DNA from: Amphibacillus sp052055485
GTDB taxonomy: Bacteria; Bacillota; Bacilli; Bacillales; Amphibacillaceae
Direction of reading: 5' to 3'
Length of the DNA: 64,000 nucleotides
NCBI RefSeq assembly: GCF_052055485.1
Contig: NZ_CP197171.1
Location: forward strand, 186,001-250,000
A program made the translations under genes and the position numbers. Positions 46,395 to 54,720 of this stretch are shown piece after piece (position 1 is the stretch's first letter; the number at the start of each line of letters is the position of its first letter). Under the pieces are notes generated by a model. That model had not been told where the DNA came from. It searched no databases and saw nothing but the letters and a program-made list of their open reading frames with translations.

Positions 46395-46979
46395 ATGTCA
46401 AAAAAAACTGAGCTTCAACGTAAAGAAGTTCTTCGTCTATCAAACGAAGAATCCAATCTTTTCACAAAAGAATGTATTGAAACAGCATTATTGGCTTTAA
46501 TGAAAGAGAATGACTTTAAAGATATTTCGATTACAAACATCGTTAGTCGTGCTGGCGTTTCAAGATCAGCTTACTATCGCAATTATTCATCAAAAGAAGA
46601 TATCCTAAAAAATTATTTGCATACCGTCGTACAAACCATTACCAATTCTTTAGATATACAAAAATATTATCATAATGACCTTAGTTTTTGGCTTTCCATA
46701 TTTAATCGCGTTAGACCTTATTCAGCTAAATTCTTAACCCTACTCAAAGCTGGATTTGATGGGGTTATTCTTTCAAGCATTAATAAAATCTTACTAGATA
46801 AATTCTCAGAAGGGCAGGTTACATCATTAGAAAGATATAAGGTATTTTTTTGGAATGGGGCATTCTATAACTTGCTTAGGGAATGGATCTATTCTGATTT
46901 GAAGGAGTCAGACCAAGAAATGGCTGAAATTTGCCAACATATTATTAAACAGTTTTCTAATAGTTACAACTCTTATTAA
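46395..46979 (+). CDS. TetR/AcrR family transcriptional regulator
   Basis: 194 residues. N-terminal HTH: SITNIVSRAGVSRSAYYRNYSSKEDIL; the rest is a helical ligand-binding domain of the kind found in DhaS/YcfQ-like regulators. ATG 46395 after AAGGAGC; the longer frame from 46239 lacks a ribosome binding site and would add a hydrophobic stretch from the promoter region. Divergent from and probably repressing the ABC exporter operon. Confidence 0.88.
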   Translation: MSKKTELQRKEVLRLSNEESNLFTKECIETALLALMKENDFKDISITNIVSRAGVSRSAYYRNYSSKEDILKNYLHTVVQTITNSLDIQKYYHNDLSFWLSIFNRVRPYSAKFLTLLKAGFDGVILSSINKILLDKFSEGQVTSLERYKVFFWNGAFYNLLREWIYSDLKESDQEMAEICQHIIKQFSNSYNSY

Positions 46980-47033
46980 ACGTATTTATGATTGGATTAA
47001 TTTAATCATAAAATAGCTTTTCTATCCTTACAA

Positions 47034-47068
47034 AAACCCCCTCAGCAGTTAGCCTTTTGAGGGGGCAT
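47034..47068 (-). terminator. Terminator of the butanediol dehydrogenase gene
   Basis: CCCCCTC and GAGGGGG with a 15-base loop, followed on the minus strand by TTTTTG. It lies 30 bp beyond the dehydrogenase stop. Confidence 0.88.
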
Positions 47069-47097
47069 ATCCTAGTTTTTCTAATTTAAGCTATCGA

Positions 47098-48156
47098 TTA
47101 CTTTGCACTAACAAGAATTTTTGATTGGCTCTTATCATTAAGTAATAATTCGAACCCATCTTCTACAACATCATCTAACACAATTTTATTAGTAATGACT
47201 TTTTCGGCTGGAACTTGTCCACTAGCGATCAAATCAATGACACGATCATAACTATTTGCATAAGCTAAACTTGATTTAATCGTAGCCTCTTTAATAAGAG
47301 CTTGGAATGCCGATAATTTAGGATTATCTGTAAAAAGAGCAACTAAACAAACCGTCCCTGTTATTTTTAATGCTTCTAAACATGTATCAAATGTTGCTTG
47401 AACACCTGCACATTCGATCGCAACATCTACTCCAGTATTGTTTGTATCTTTCATAATTCGCGCAACAACATCTTCTTTGGTAGGGTTTAAGGGTGTGACG
47501 AAGCCAAAGGATTTCGCTAATTCTAAGCGCTCTTCAGCAACATCACTGACATAAACGTCGGTTGCACCTGCTGCCCGAGCACATAAAGCCGTTAATAAAC
47601 CAATTGGACCTGCTCCTGTTACTAATACCTTATCACCAGCTTTGACCCCTGCAACCTCAACACCGCGATGCGTAACCGCCGTTGGCTCAACAAGTGCGGC
47701 TTGCTCAAGTGACATATTATCTGGTATTTGGTATACATGTTTTTCATCTAGCACACAATATTCAGCAAACCCACCATCATCAGCAAGTCCAATAAAGGCA
47801 GCACCACTATGTCGACAAAGATGATAGTTCCCCTCACGACATTCCTTACATTTACCACAGCGCAGATTCGGTTCAATACAAACACGATCACCAACTTTCA
47901 AGGAAGTTACATCCTTCCCTACCTCTGTGATTGTTCCACTGAATTCATGGCCCAATGTCAATGGCATTTTTCTGTTTGATAGTGGATGCACCTCGTCTGT
48001 TGGCAGTAACCCTTCTGGATGTGAATAGGCATGCAGATCAGAACCACATATACCTGTCCAAGCTACTTCTACCTTGACATCTTTTGCACCGATCTCCTTC
48101 AATTCTACATCTTCCACTCGAACATCTTTTGCTCCATAAATTCTTGCCGCTTTCAT
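47098..48156 (-). CDS. Zinc-dependent (R,R)-butanediol dehydrogenase-like
   Basis: 352 residues, zinc medium-chain dehydrogenase. Catalytic zinc ligands in WTGICGSDLHAY and LGHEFSGTI; the structural zinc is held by four Cys in RCGKCKECREGNYHLC. The nucleotide site is VLVTGAGPIGLLTALCARAAG. The GLLPTDEVHPLSN insertion is typical of BdhA-type enzymes, which reduce acetoin to 2,3-butanediol with NADH. Start chosen at ATG 48156, 10 bases after AGGAG; GTG 48165 is possible. A cre-like site lies about 40 bp upstream. Confidence 0.85.
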   Translation of the reverse strand: MKAARIYGAKDVRVEDVELKEIGAKDVKVEVAWTGICGSDLHAYSHPEGLLPTDEVHPLSNRKMPLTLGHEFSGTITEVGKDVTSLKVGDRVCIEPNLRCGKCKECREGNYHLCRHSGAAFIGLADDGGFAEYCVLDEKHVYQIPDNMSLEQAALVEPTAVTHRGVEVAGVKAGDKVLVTGAGPIGLLTALCARAAGATDVYVSDVAEERLELAKSFGFVTPLNPTKEDVVARIMKDTNNTGVDVAIECAGVQATFDTCLEALKITGTVCLVALFTDNPKLSAFQALIKEATIKSSLAYANSYDRVIDLIASGQVPAEKVITNKIVLDDVVEDGFELLLNDKSQSKILVSAK

Positions 48157-48196
48157 AACATTCACACTCCTATTATTCTTTGATTAATTTAATTAA

Positions 48197-48210
48197 AGAA
48201 AACGTTTGCA
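48197..48210. promoter_or_regulatory. cre-like site (CcpA) upstream of the butanediol dehydrogenase
   Basis: Minus-strand TGCAAACGTTTTCT fits the cre consensus except for the last base. Just upstream is an inverted pair ATATTCAC/GTGAATAT (48213-48240), a possible second operator. Confidence 0.5.
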
Positions 48211-48482
48211 AAATATTCACCATTTAAATCTAGTGAATATGTTTACAAATACCGTCTATTTTTCTATTATATCATTCAAACTAGAATTCTTCGAATGATA
48301 TGTGTGTTTTTTCACAATGATATTTTCAGGAAATTTTGATAGAAAGAAAAATACCAGAAAAGCAGAATATTTATTTTATGCCACAAACACAAATGAGAGC
48401 AATAAGGTCTTCACGATTACAGTCGGATATCCTATCGTAGCAAAGCGTTTAATTTACCCTCTGATTCAGCAAGGATAAAAAC

Positions 48483-48517
48483 CTTCACCCCACACTTATA
48501 AAGCATGAGATGAAGGC
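48483..48517 (-). terminator. Terminator of the ROK regulator gene
   Basis: CCTTCATC and GGGTGAAGG pair on the minus strand and are followed by TTTTTATCC. It lies about 25 bp after the ROK stop. Confidence 0.7.
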
Positions 48518-48540
48518 TGAACAAAATAAATAGCTCTCTC

Positions 48541-49536
48541 CTATTGAATCGATAAATCAAATGCTGTGTTTTGATAAACTAACCAGCGTAAACCCAGTGT
48601 GATGCATTCTTGAAAGTTAGAAACAAATTCTATTTTAGCTTGATTGGGTTGCCTTTTAAGTAACTTATTATTATCTATTGCAGCTAAAAAAAGATCGTCC
48701 GCAACGCCATCAGAAGAAATGATAAAATATTCTGGTGCAATGGCTGCATTATAAAAAGGCAGTAATTCCGCCAGTCGCTCGACCAAGTCTTGGTTACTTT
48801 CTGGCGAAGGTTTTGATATTAAAGTCGGGAGATACTTGGCTTCTCCTGCCAATGAATGATTCCCTTCAATAAGTTTGCCTTCAGTAAAAAGCGTAACCCC
48901 CGGCATACTCTGTTGAGGGTAAAAGATCCCAACAATCGTTTTAGAAAATGAAATATTCTGTTTAATACAGTGACCGATTGTAATTAAATGCGCGTCATTT
49001 TGAATAAAAAACGGTAAATCTGTGACTGAGCCAATCAGTTCATTCATATCCCAACCGTCAAATAAAGTATTCCAACTCGATTGAACAACTCCCTGATTGA
49101 TTTTCCCGGGAAATAACACACCCATTCTGTCTACATATGTGATCCTGCTTAGTTGTTCAGCTATAATTGCTTTGAAACGATCACGTGTAACCTCTGAAAA
49201 ATCAATAGTAGCTTCAGTTTGAATATCACCTTTTAAATTAACTACTTTCATCTTGATAAGCAAGCCTGGCTTTTTCTCTTGAATGGATAAAAGCATTGCA
49301 TGTGAATAGTCAGCATTGAAGATATATTCAATTGCTGGACGTCCCATCTCTCGCTGAGTTAGCTCACCTTCCTGAACTACCCCATCATTTATCAATTCTT
49401 TTAATAAAGAATTGATGGTTACCATACTAATATTGGTTTGCTTAACTAAATCTGAGGCAAATAATCGCCCATTTTTAAACAAAAGAGCTTTAACTTGAGC
49501 AAGATTCTTTTTTCTAATTAAATTTTTGTCCATCAT
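48541..49536 (-). CDS. ROK-family transcriptional regulator (degenerate kinase domain)
   Basis: 331 residues. Winged helix at the N-terminus (LFASDLVKQTNISMVTINSL, LTQREMGRPAIEYIF) followed by a ROK fold (GVLFPGKINQGVV, FIQNDAHLITIGHC). The ROK zinc motif with three Cys is missing and the segment GNHSLAGEAKYLP only recalls it, so it is a sugar-responsive repressor of the NagC/XylR type without kinase activity. Start ATG 49536 (or 49533). It lies 49 bp after the HAD gene on the same strand. Confidence 0.75.
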   Translation of the reverse strand: MMDKNLIRKKNLAQVKALLFKNGRLFASDLVKQTNISMVTINSLLKELINDGVVQEGELTQREMGRPAIEYIFNADYSHAMLLSIQEKKPGLLIKMKVVNLKGDIQTEATIDFSEVTRDRFKAIIAEQLSRITYVDRMGVLFPGKINQGVVQSSWNTLFDGWDMNELIGSVTDLPFFIQNDAHLITIGHCIKQNISFSKTIVGIFYPQQSMPGVTLFTEGKLIEGNHSLAGEAKYLPTLISKPSPESNQDLVERLAELLPFYNAAIAPEYFIISSDGVADDLFLAAIDNNKLLKRQPNQAKIEFVSNFQECITLGLRWLVYQNTAFDLSIQ

Positions 49537-49585
49537 CAAAACTCACTTCTTTGTATTTTCTTATTAACATAATATCAAAATAAAC

Positions 49586-50419
49586 CTATAAACATTTCTC
49601 TAATGCACTGATAATGCCATCCTCATCATTAGATAAGGTCACATAATCAGCAACACGCTTCAAATCATCTACTGCATTTCCCATTGCAATACCCATCCCC
49701 ACATATTCAACCATTGTCTGATCATTGCCTCCATCACCAAAGGCAATCATATTGGTTGCATCAATATCCATTTGAGGAAAAACCGCATGCAAAGCTTTTG
49801 CTTTGTCAATATTCTTATCGGTAAATTCAAAATAAAAGGGGGCTGAAAAAGCAGCTGTCACCTGATCCTTAAAAGGTTCTAGTATGATCTGATGCTTTTC
49901 TTCCAAATATTCAGGCTGTCCCGCAACTAAAATCTTATTTAAAGGAAAATCCGCAAATGTTGACAGGTCATCTACCTCACATAATTTAAAATTTCCACCT
50001 CGTGATTCATATTCAATCACATTAAAATCACCACTTGGTAAGTGTAAAATATTATGATAAACATTATTGACATACATATAAGAATCTTTATTAATCATCG
50101 GGATCAAATCAAAATTTTTTAAATGCGCTAAAATCTTTTGACTTATTTCAATCGGCATTGTTTGATTAAATAATACTTTTCCTGTTTTACATTCGATTAC
50201 CATTGCTCCATTATAAGAAATTAAAAAACCTTCATAGGTCTTCATTTCTAACGCCTCAGCAAATCGCAGCATCCCATTTATAGGTCTACCAGAAGCAAGT
50301 ATGAGTTTAATTCCTTTTTTTTGAAATTCAATTAAACTATTTTTTGTTTTTGATGATATATTACCCTCTGAATTAAGTAATGTGCCGTCTATATCCAAAA
50401 CAATTGCTTTAAAATTCAT
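49586..50419 (-). CDS. Cof-type HAD-IIB family phosphatase
   Basis: 277 residues. Motif I LDIDGTLLNSEG, motif II LILASGRP, motif III lysine in NIDKAKAL and motif IV MIAFGDGGNDQTMVEY are present, with a C2 cap. These enzymes dephosphorylate sugar phosphates or similar compounds in the cytoplasm; substrate unknown. ATG 50419. It probably forms an operon with the ROK regulator, which suggests a sugar-phosphate role. Confidence 0.9.
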   Translation of the reverse strand: MNFKAIVLDIDGTLLNSEGNISSKTKNSLIEFQKKGIKLILASGRPINGMLRFAEALEMKTYEGFLISYNGAMVIECKTGKVLFNQTMPIEISQKILAHLKNFDLIPMINKDSYMYVNNVYHNILHLPSGDFNVIEYESRGGNFKLCEVDDLSTFADFPLNKILVAGQPEYLEEKHQIILEPFKDQVTAAFSAPFYFEFTDKNIDKAKALHAVFPQMDIDATNMIAFGDGGNDQTMVEYVGMGIAMGNAVDDLKRVADYVTLSNDEDGIISALEKCL

Positions 50420-50593
50420 TTCCCAAACCCCTATCTATTATATATATTAAATCAACTTAATAAAACACATTTATTATATCAATATTTTTTTATTTTGTAA
50501 AATGTTATTTAGATTGACGATTAGAATATTTAGCGTTAAAGTATATAATTAACAACATTAATTAAGTACGTAAATTATCTAGGAGGAAATACA

Positions 50594-51229
50594 ATGTCAA
50601 TGAGAGAAAGAATTAAAAACGGAGAGTTATTTCTTGATAATTGTGAAGGATTGCCAAAGGATAGATTAGAAGCAAAACAACGCATGTGGCAGTTTAATCA
50701 TTTAGAACCAAAGAATTTAGAAAGGAAAGCAATACTAGTAGAAGAGATTTTCGGTGAAGAAAATAGCTCTTGGATCGAACCCCCGTTTTATTTTTGTTAC
50801 GGAAGAAATATAAAATTAGGTGAGAAATGTTATATTAACTTTAATTGTAACTTTGTTGATGATGGGGAGATCATCATAGGAAATGAAGTCATGTTTGGAC
50901 CAGCAGTAACCATTGCAACTGTCAATCATCCAATTGATCCAAGTATACGTCCTTTCATGTATGCCCAAGCAGTCACTATTGAAGATAATTGCTGGATTGG
51001 TGCAAATGTCACCATCTGTCCCGGGATCACTATTGGTAAAAATTCAGTTATTGGTGCTGGAAGTGTGGTGACAAAGGATATACCCGAAAATGCAATTGCA
51101 GCAGGAAATCCATGTCGAGTCATTCGTAACATTAATAAACAGGACATGGACTACTATGGAGAAAATAAAAAAATTTTAGCCGATGATATTAAACAAATTA
51201 TCAAAATAAATGGAGGAGCAGGAAAATAA
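50594..51229 (+). CDS. Maltose/galactoside O-acetyltransferase-like (left-handed beta helix)
   Basis: 211 residues with an N-terminal Mac domain (MRERIKNGELFLDNCEGL) and hexapeptide repeats. The catalytic His is in TVNHPIDPSIRPF, and the acetyl-CoA-binding coil includes IGANVTICPGITIGKNSVIGAGSVVTKDIP (cited in part as CPGITIGKNSVIGAG). ATG 50594 after AGGAGGAAATACA. Transfers acetyl groups to sugars, probably for detoxification. A single-gene unit ending in its own terminator. Confidence 0.9.
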   Translation: MSMRERIKNGELFLDNCEGLPKDRLEAKQRMWQFNHLEPKNLERKAILVEEIFGEENSSWIEPPFYFCYGRNIKLGEKCYINFNCNFVDDGEIIIGNEVMFGPAVTIATVNHPIDPSIRPFMYAQAVTIEDNCWIGANVTICPGITIGKNSVIGAGSVVTKDIPENAIAAGNPCRVIRNINKQDMDYYGENKKILADDIKQIIKINGGAGK

Positions 51230-51246
51230 TACCCCTGCTTCTTTTT
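51216..51246 (+). terminator. Terminator of the acetyltransferase gene
   Basis: AGCAGG and CCTGCT pair around the stop codon, followed by TCTTTTTTG. The last codons of the gene form the left arm. Confidence 0.75.
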
Positions 51247-51390
51247 TGTAAAAAAATCTAGTATTCACCAAGTCTTTACGGCAAATGGCTTAGTTACACA
51301 TTATATAATGAAAGAGATTTGTATTCCTGATGTTATCAGTGCTTTCTCTAGTTTTTTAAAATTCCTTGATCACTCTTACGCTAGTTTCTA

Positions 51391-51591
51391 TTATCTCTCG
51401 TCCAAATAGGTTTGATCAATAAAAAGCACAGATTTTAAATGGTCTAGATTTAATTCTTCTGACTTTCCTCTTAGCATCAAAGTATCCCCTACTGAATCTT
51501 CAGCAAATTTGTCCCCAAATACAGCGATATCTATAACACTATTTTTAGGATTGATTCCTTTTGTATGTAATCGATTTGAACAACTCCCCAT
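51391..51591 (-). pseudogene. Possible gene remnant, unrecognised
   Basis: 66 codons starting MGSCSNRLHTKGIN and ending IDQTYLDER. The residue composition looks protein-like (VIDIAVFGDKFAEDSVGD), but there is no ribosome binding site and an in-frame stop directly precedes the ATG. I do not recognise the family. It may be the 3' end of a decayed gene. Confidence 0.25.
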
Positions 51592-51628
51592 TTATCGATT
51601 TTATGAATCGATTGAAGTGGGAGTCTTC
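51587..51628. repeat. Inverted repeat resembling an IS200/IS605-type end
   Basis: ACTCCC...ATCGATT and AATCGATTGAAGTGGGAGT form an imperfect hairpin. The right arm, AAGTGGGAGTCTTCC, recalls the subterminal hairpin of IS200/IS605-family right ends. No transposase or TnpB gene is present, so this is at most a remnant. Confidence 0.3.
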
Positions 51629-51684
51629 CGGTAGAAATCTGTTAAATATATATCGTTTATGTCTAATCGTTCATTAAAACAAAT

Positions 51685-51746
51685 TGTAAATATATCTTTA
51701 CATTTTTCCTTCCCCTTGCTATAATAAAAAGTAAAGAAATATTTAC
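51685..51746 (+). promoter_or_regulatory. Promoter and paired operators of the XRE gene
   Basis: TTTACA (51697-51702) and TATAAT (51720-51725), 17 bases apart. Two similar inverted repeats flank it: TGTAAATATATCTTTACA (51685-51702) over the -35 and GTAAAGAAATATTTAC (51731-51746) at the start of transcription. This layout suggests autorepression by the XRE protein. Confidence 0.7.
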
Positions 51747-51765
51747 ATTTTAGGTGGTGAGATAA

Positions 51766-51981
51766 TTGCCTGTTGACAATAGAATAAGAGAGTTTAGAAA
51801 GAACAGAGGGATTAAACAGTTGCAAATGGCTGAAGATTTACAAGTCACTCGGCAAACACTTACTGCTATTGAAAATAGTAAATATAATCCGAGTTTAGAG
51901 CTTGCATTGAAAATAGCTGACTATTTTGATGTATCTATTCATGAAATCTTTACATTAATGAAGGAGGAAGATAGCTTATGA
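51766..51981 (+). CDS. XRE-family HTH regulator
   Basis: 71 residues. The helix-turn-helix QLQMAEDLQVTRQTLTAIENSKYNPSL fills most of the protein; this is the short YozG/YgzD-like type. TTG start 51766 after AGGTGGTGA. The stop overlaps the next start as ATGA. It likely represses its own promoter, which carries two matching inverted repeats. Confidence 0.9.
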   Translation: MPVDNRIREFRKNRGIKQLQMAEDLQVTRQTLTAIENSKYNPSLELALKIADYFDVSIHEIFTLMKEEDSL

Positions 51982-52376
51982 AAAAGAAGTATAGTAAATG
52001 GACTCTTGCCGTTTCTGCCATCTTTATATTTATTGGTTCATTATTGGGGCAGATCATTATCTATTTTATTAAAGGAGAATTTAACTATTCAGCCATACTT
52101 GGATCTTTAGCAGGTGCACTCCCAATTATCCTTATTAATGCCTTATATGTATATTTCAAAAAAGATCAAACACCTGAAGTAGATGAAAGGATTAGAAACA
52201 ATATGATTAAATATATGGCATTTTCATCACAAATCATTTTTTTAATACTTATGATTGTACTTGCAGCGGTTTCCGTGATGGGGATGACCAGTATTCCAAT
52301 CTCCTCTCTATGGATTATAATCTTAGCATATATGATGATCATAGGGATTGGGAGTTTAATTGTAAAGACTAGATAA
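51978..52376 (+). CDS. Four-helix membrane protein paired with the XRE regulator
   Basis: 132 residues with four hydrophobic segments (WTLAVSAIFIFIGSLLGQII, ILGSLAGALPIILINALYVY, IIFLILMIVLAAVSVM, IIILAYMMIIGIGSLIV) and a charged loop QTPEVDERIRNN in the middle. ATG 51978 after AAGGAGGAAGATAGC. Translationally coupled to the XRE gene. Short XRE proteins followed by small membrane proteins are common in Bacillota; function unknown. Confidence 0.85.
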   Translation: MKKKYSKWTLAVSAIFIFIGSLLGQIIIYFIKGEFNYSAILGSLAGALPIILINALYVYFKKDQTPEVDERIRNNMIKYMAFSSQIIFLILMIVLAAVSVMGMTSIPISSLWIIILAYMMIIGIGSLIVKTR

Positions 52377-52394
52377 GATGAAATGAAGATAGGA

Positions 52395-52434
52395 CTATTG
52401 CACAATGAAGTATATGTTGTTCAATAGCTTTTTT
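52395..52434 (+). terminator. Terminator of the XRE/membrane-protein operon
   Basis: CTATTG-C-ACA pairs with TTGT-T-CAATAG, followed by CTTTTTT. It lies 20 bp after the stop. Confidence 0.8.
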
Positions 52435-52493
52435 CTTTGTCAATATTAGAAAACATGCAGTTGAAACATTCTATTCAACTTTTTGGCTGGCCA

Positions 52494-53035
52494 TTCCACT
52501 CGAAACACCGGATAGAAGGTCCCTATTCGACATTTCGGATTGAGATTTCACTTGAAATGTATGATAGAAGGTCCCTATTCGACATTTCGGATTGAGGATT
52601 TGTTTGAAATGTATGATAGAAGGGCTCTATACGTCATTTCAGCTTGAGATTTCGTTTAAAATGTATGATAGAAGGGCCCTATTCGACATTTCAGATTGAG
52701 GATTTCGTTTGAAATGTATGATAGAAGGGCTCTATACGTCATTTCAGCTTGAGATTTCGTTTAAAATGTATGATAGAAGGGCCCTATTCGACATTTCAGA
52801 TTGAGGATTCGTTTGAAATGTATGATAGAAGAGCTCTATACGTCATTTCAGCTTGAGATTTCGTTTAAAATGTGCGATAGAAGGTCCCTATTCGACATTT
52901 CAGATTGAGGATTTCGTTTGAAATGTATGATAGAAGAGCTCTATACATCATTTCAGCTTGAAATTTCGTTTAAAATGCATGATAGAAGGGCTCTATACAT
53001 CATTTGGGCTTGAATTGATGATCGAAATATTGGAT
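52494..53035. repeat. Tandem array of ten 52-53-bp units in two alternating types
   Basis: The marker GATAGAAG recurs at 52511, 52563, 52615, 52667, 52720, 52772, 52824, 52876, 52929 and 52981. Unit type A has GGTCCCTATTCGACATTTC; type B has GGGCTCTATACGTCATTTC. After the first two units, both A, the types mostly alternate, so the real repeat is a 104-105-bp pair. Each A unit can fold through ACATTTC/GAAATGT. The period is not a multiple of three, and I see no open frame through it, so it is noncoding. Confidence 0.92.
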
Positions 53036-53325
53036 AGGTGTGTTCAACTTAGTTTTTCTAGATAGGAGTTAACATGGTGAATGAGTTACGATATTCACAT
53101 AAAGGGTCGCCCTATTATAGATAAGATCCCGCAAAAAGTAGCTGTCACAAGATGTATAGCGTATCCTTTGCAACAGCCTCTAATTCCTCGCAACAATTTT
53201 ATTAAAATGCTTTATTTTCACGCCAAAAAAACGGCATATAAAATCTTATCCAACGATACAAAATGATCTCAAACAACTAAATAGCTGTTTGAAACCACTT
53301 TGCAAAAAAATCAATATCTTATTAG

Positions 53326-53970
53326 TTAATTACCAGTTTCCTCTTGCCAAACTTGTGCTAATACTTGTTTGAATTGAGCAGGTGGCTGTGCACCAGAAAC
53401 GGCATACTTATTATTAAATACATAGAAAGGTACACCTTTAACACCAAGTTGACCAGCTTCTTGGATATCTTGATTTACCTTATCCGTATATTTCTCCGCT
53501 TGTATACTCTGGCGAATCGCTTCTCCCTCAAGCCCTAACTCCTCTGCTAGTCGAATGATTGTCTCATCATCACTCAACAACTCACCTTCAGCAAAGTGTG
53601 CAGCATAAAACCTTTTAAAGAATTCATTTCCTTTGCCTTGTTCCTTAGCGTACTGAAAAGCATGGTGTGCAGGAATCGTGCTAGAAAATTTTGCTGTATC
53701 ATAATCAATAACTAGACCTGCATTTTCTGCCATGTTTACAACATTTTCAAACATTCCTCTCGCCTCTTCTACAGATATGCCTTTCATATTGGCAAATGTT
53801 TGATAATAGTCTTCATTTGGATCATGGACAGCATCTGGTGAGAGAAGAAAACTTTTATATTCAAATTCCACTTCATCTGCATGTTGAAAATCAACTAATG
53901 CTTCTTGCAAATGAGCTTCACCTATATAACAAAACGGGCACATGAAATCAGACCAGATTGTTATTTTCAT
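53326..53970 (-). CDS. DsbA-family oxidoreductase (FrnE-like)
   Basis: 214 residues. KITIWSDFMCPFCYIGEAHLQ holds the CPFC active site at the thioredoxin-fold N-terminus; a helical insertion follows, and GVKGVPFYVFNNKYAVSGAQP supplies the cis-Pro loop. No signal peptide, so it acts in the cytoplasm as a disulfide isomerase/reductase of the FrnE/YwbO type. ATG 53970 after AAGAGGAGAAAAACG. It is translationally coupled (ATGA) to the 58-residue gene upstream. Confidence 0.9.
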   Translation of the reverse strand: MKITIWSDFMCPFCYIGEAHLQEALVDFQHADEVEFEYKSFLLSPDAVHDPNEDYYQTFANMKGISVEEARGMFENVVNMAENAGLVIDYDTAKFSSTIPAHHAFQYAKEQGKGNEFFKRFYAAHFAEGELLSDDETIIRLAEELGLEGEAIRQSIQAEKYTDKVNQDIQEAGQLGVKGVPFYVFNNKYAVSGAQPPAQFKQVLAQVWQEETGN

Positions 53971-54143
53971 TCGTTTTTCTCCTCTTCTTGAGTGACTGGA
54001 CCACAAACTCCAGTTTCTATATCACATACAAAAGCATCTGAATCAGCAAAATCAAGAGATTTTAATTCTTGAATTGGCTTAAGATTAAAAGCAGTTTTTG
54101 CTTGGAAATCATTCTCTTTTAAAGCTTGTTTTTTCTCTGCCAT
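53967..54143 (-). CDS. 58-residue protein coupled to the DsbA-like gene
   Basis: ATG 54143 after AAGGAGGGTGCAAG. The protein starts MAEKKQALKENDF and carries two cysteines in FVCDIETGVCGPV near the C-terminus. The stop overlaps the start of the DsbA-like gene as ATGA. I do not recognise a family; the paired Cys next to a thiol oxidoreductase gene suggest a substrate, thiol carrier or metal-binding partner. The tight coupling and ideal ribosome binding site make it a real gene. Confidence 0.8.
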   Translation of the reverse strand: MAEKKQALKENDFQAKTAFNLKPIQELKSLDFADSDAFVCDIETGVCGPVTQEEEKNE

Positions 54144-54720
54144 CTTGCACCCTCCTTGTTATTCTAATTCACATTCAAATTGAGAAATATCATTGAATTT
54201 CACATAATTATTTATGCAAAATCTTCTTCATTAGCTATGTTTGATTCTATTATAGATGATTTCTCTTAGTGATTAACAATCATGTGCTCATTTAATGGCA
54301 GGAGTTTGGATTTTAATAAAAAATACAATCGATGACAAATATCTTAGGAAAATGTCATAGTTCACCCTCGCCTTTCCAAAAGACAAAGGCTAAATATCAA
54401 ATCGATCGAAATCAACGCAATAGGCAACTTGATCTGATCAGCAACATAGCCTTATCCTTTCCAATGGTAGCAAATAGCAGTTGAGTTTCATTCACTGTAT
54501 TTTCTAACCAATCAAGTCATTAGTTCTTTTCTTCCCTAATCCCTCAATATTAGCTAGATTTTGAGTGGGAAAATTTAAAGCTAGCAACGACTGTGGCTGA
54601 TCCGGTTACTGTAGAAATTGAAAGTAGCCCGATTTTTTTACTGATTCTATTAACATCCATTACATACACCGTACTTCCTTATTTATTTGACGGTAACCAA
54701 TTCATTAGAACCTCAGTCGA
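54144..54720. other. Intergenic region without a supported gene
   Basis: About 580 bp between the DsbA-like pair and the HAD gene, all on the minus strand. No gene, hairpin terminator or repeat is evident. A plus-strand frame at 54593-54838 overlaps the HAD gene and has no ribosome binding site. Confidence 0.4.

Larger units (their letters stand above)
51230..51684. other. Intergenic region with a gene-like remnant
   Basis: About 450 bp. It contains a 66-codon minus-strand frame (51391-51591) and an inverted repeat at 51587-51628. No other gene is seen. Confidence 0.4.

Noticed and set aside
52494..53035. CRISPR array
   Set aside because: Units are contiguous at 52-53 bp with variation spread along the unit; there are no unique spacers and no cas genes.
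53081..53266. 61-codon plus-strand ORF after the tandem array
   Set aside because: The start has only a weak Shine-Dalgarno sequence and the protein is not recognisable; it may be noise, so not annotated.
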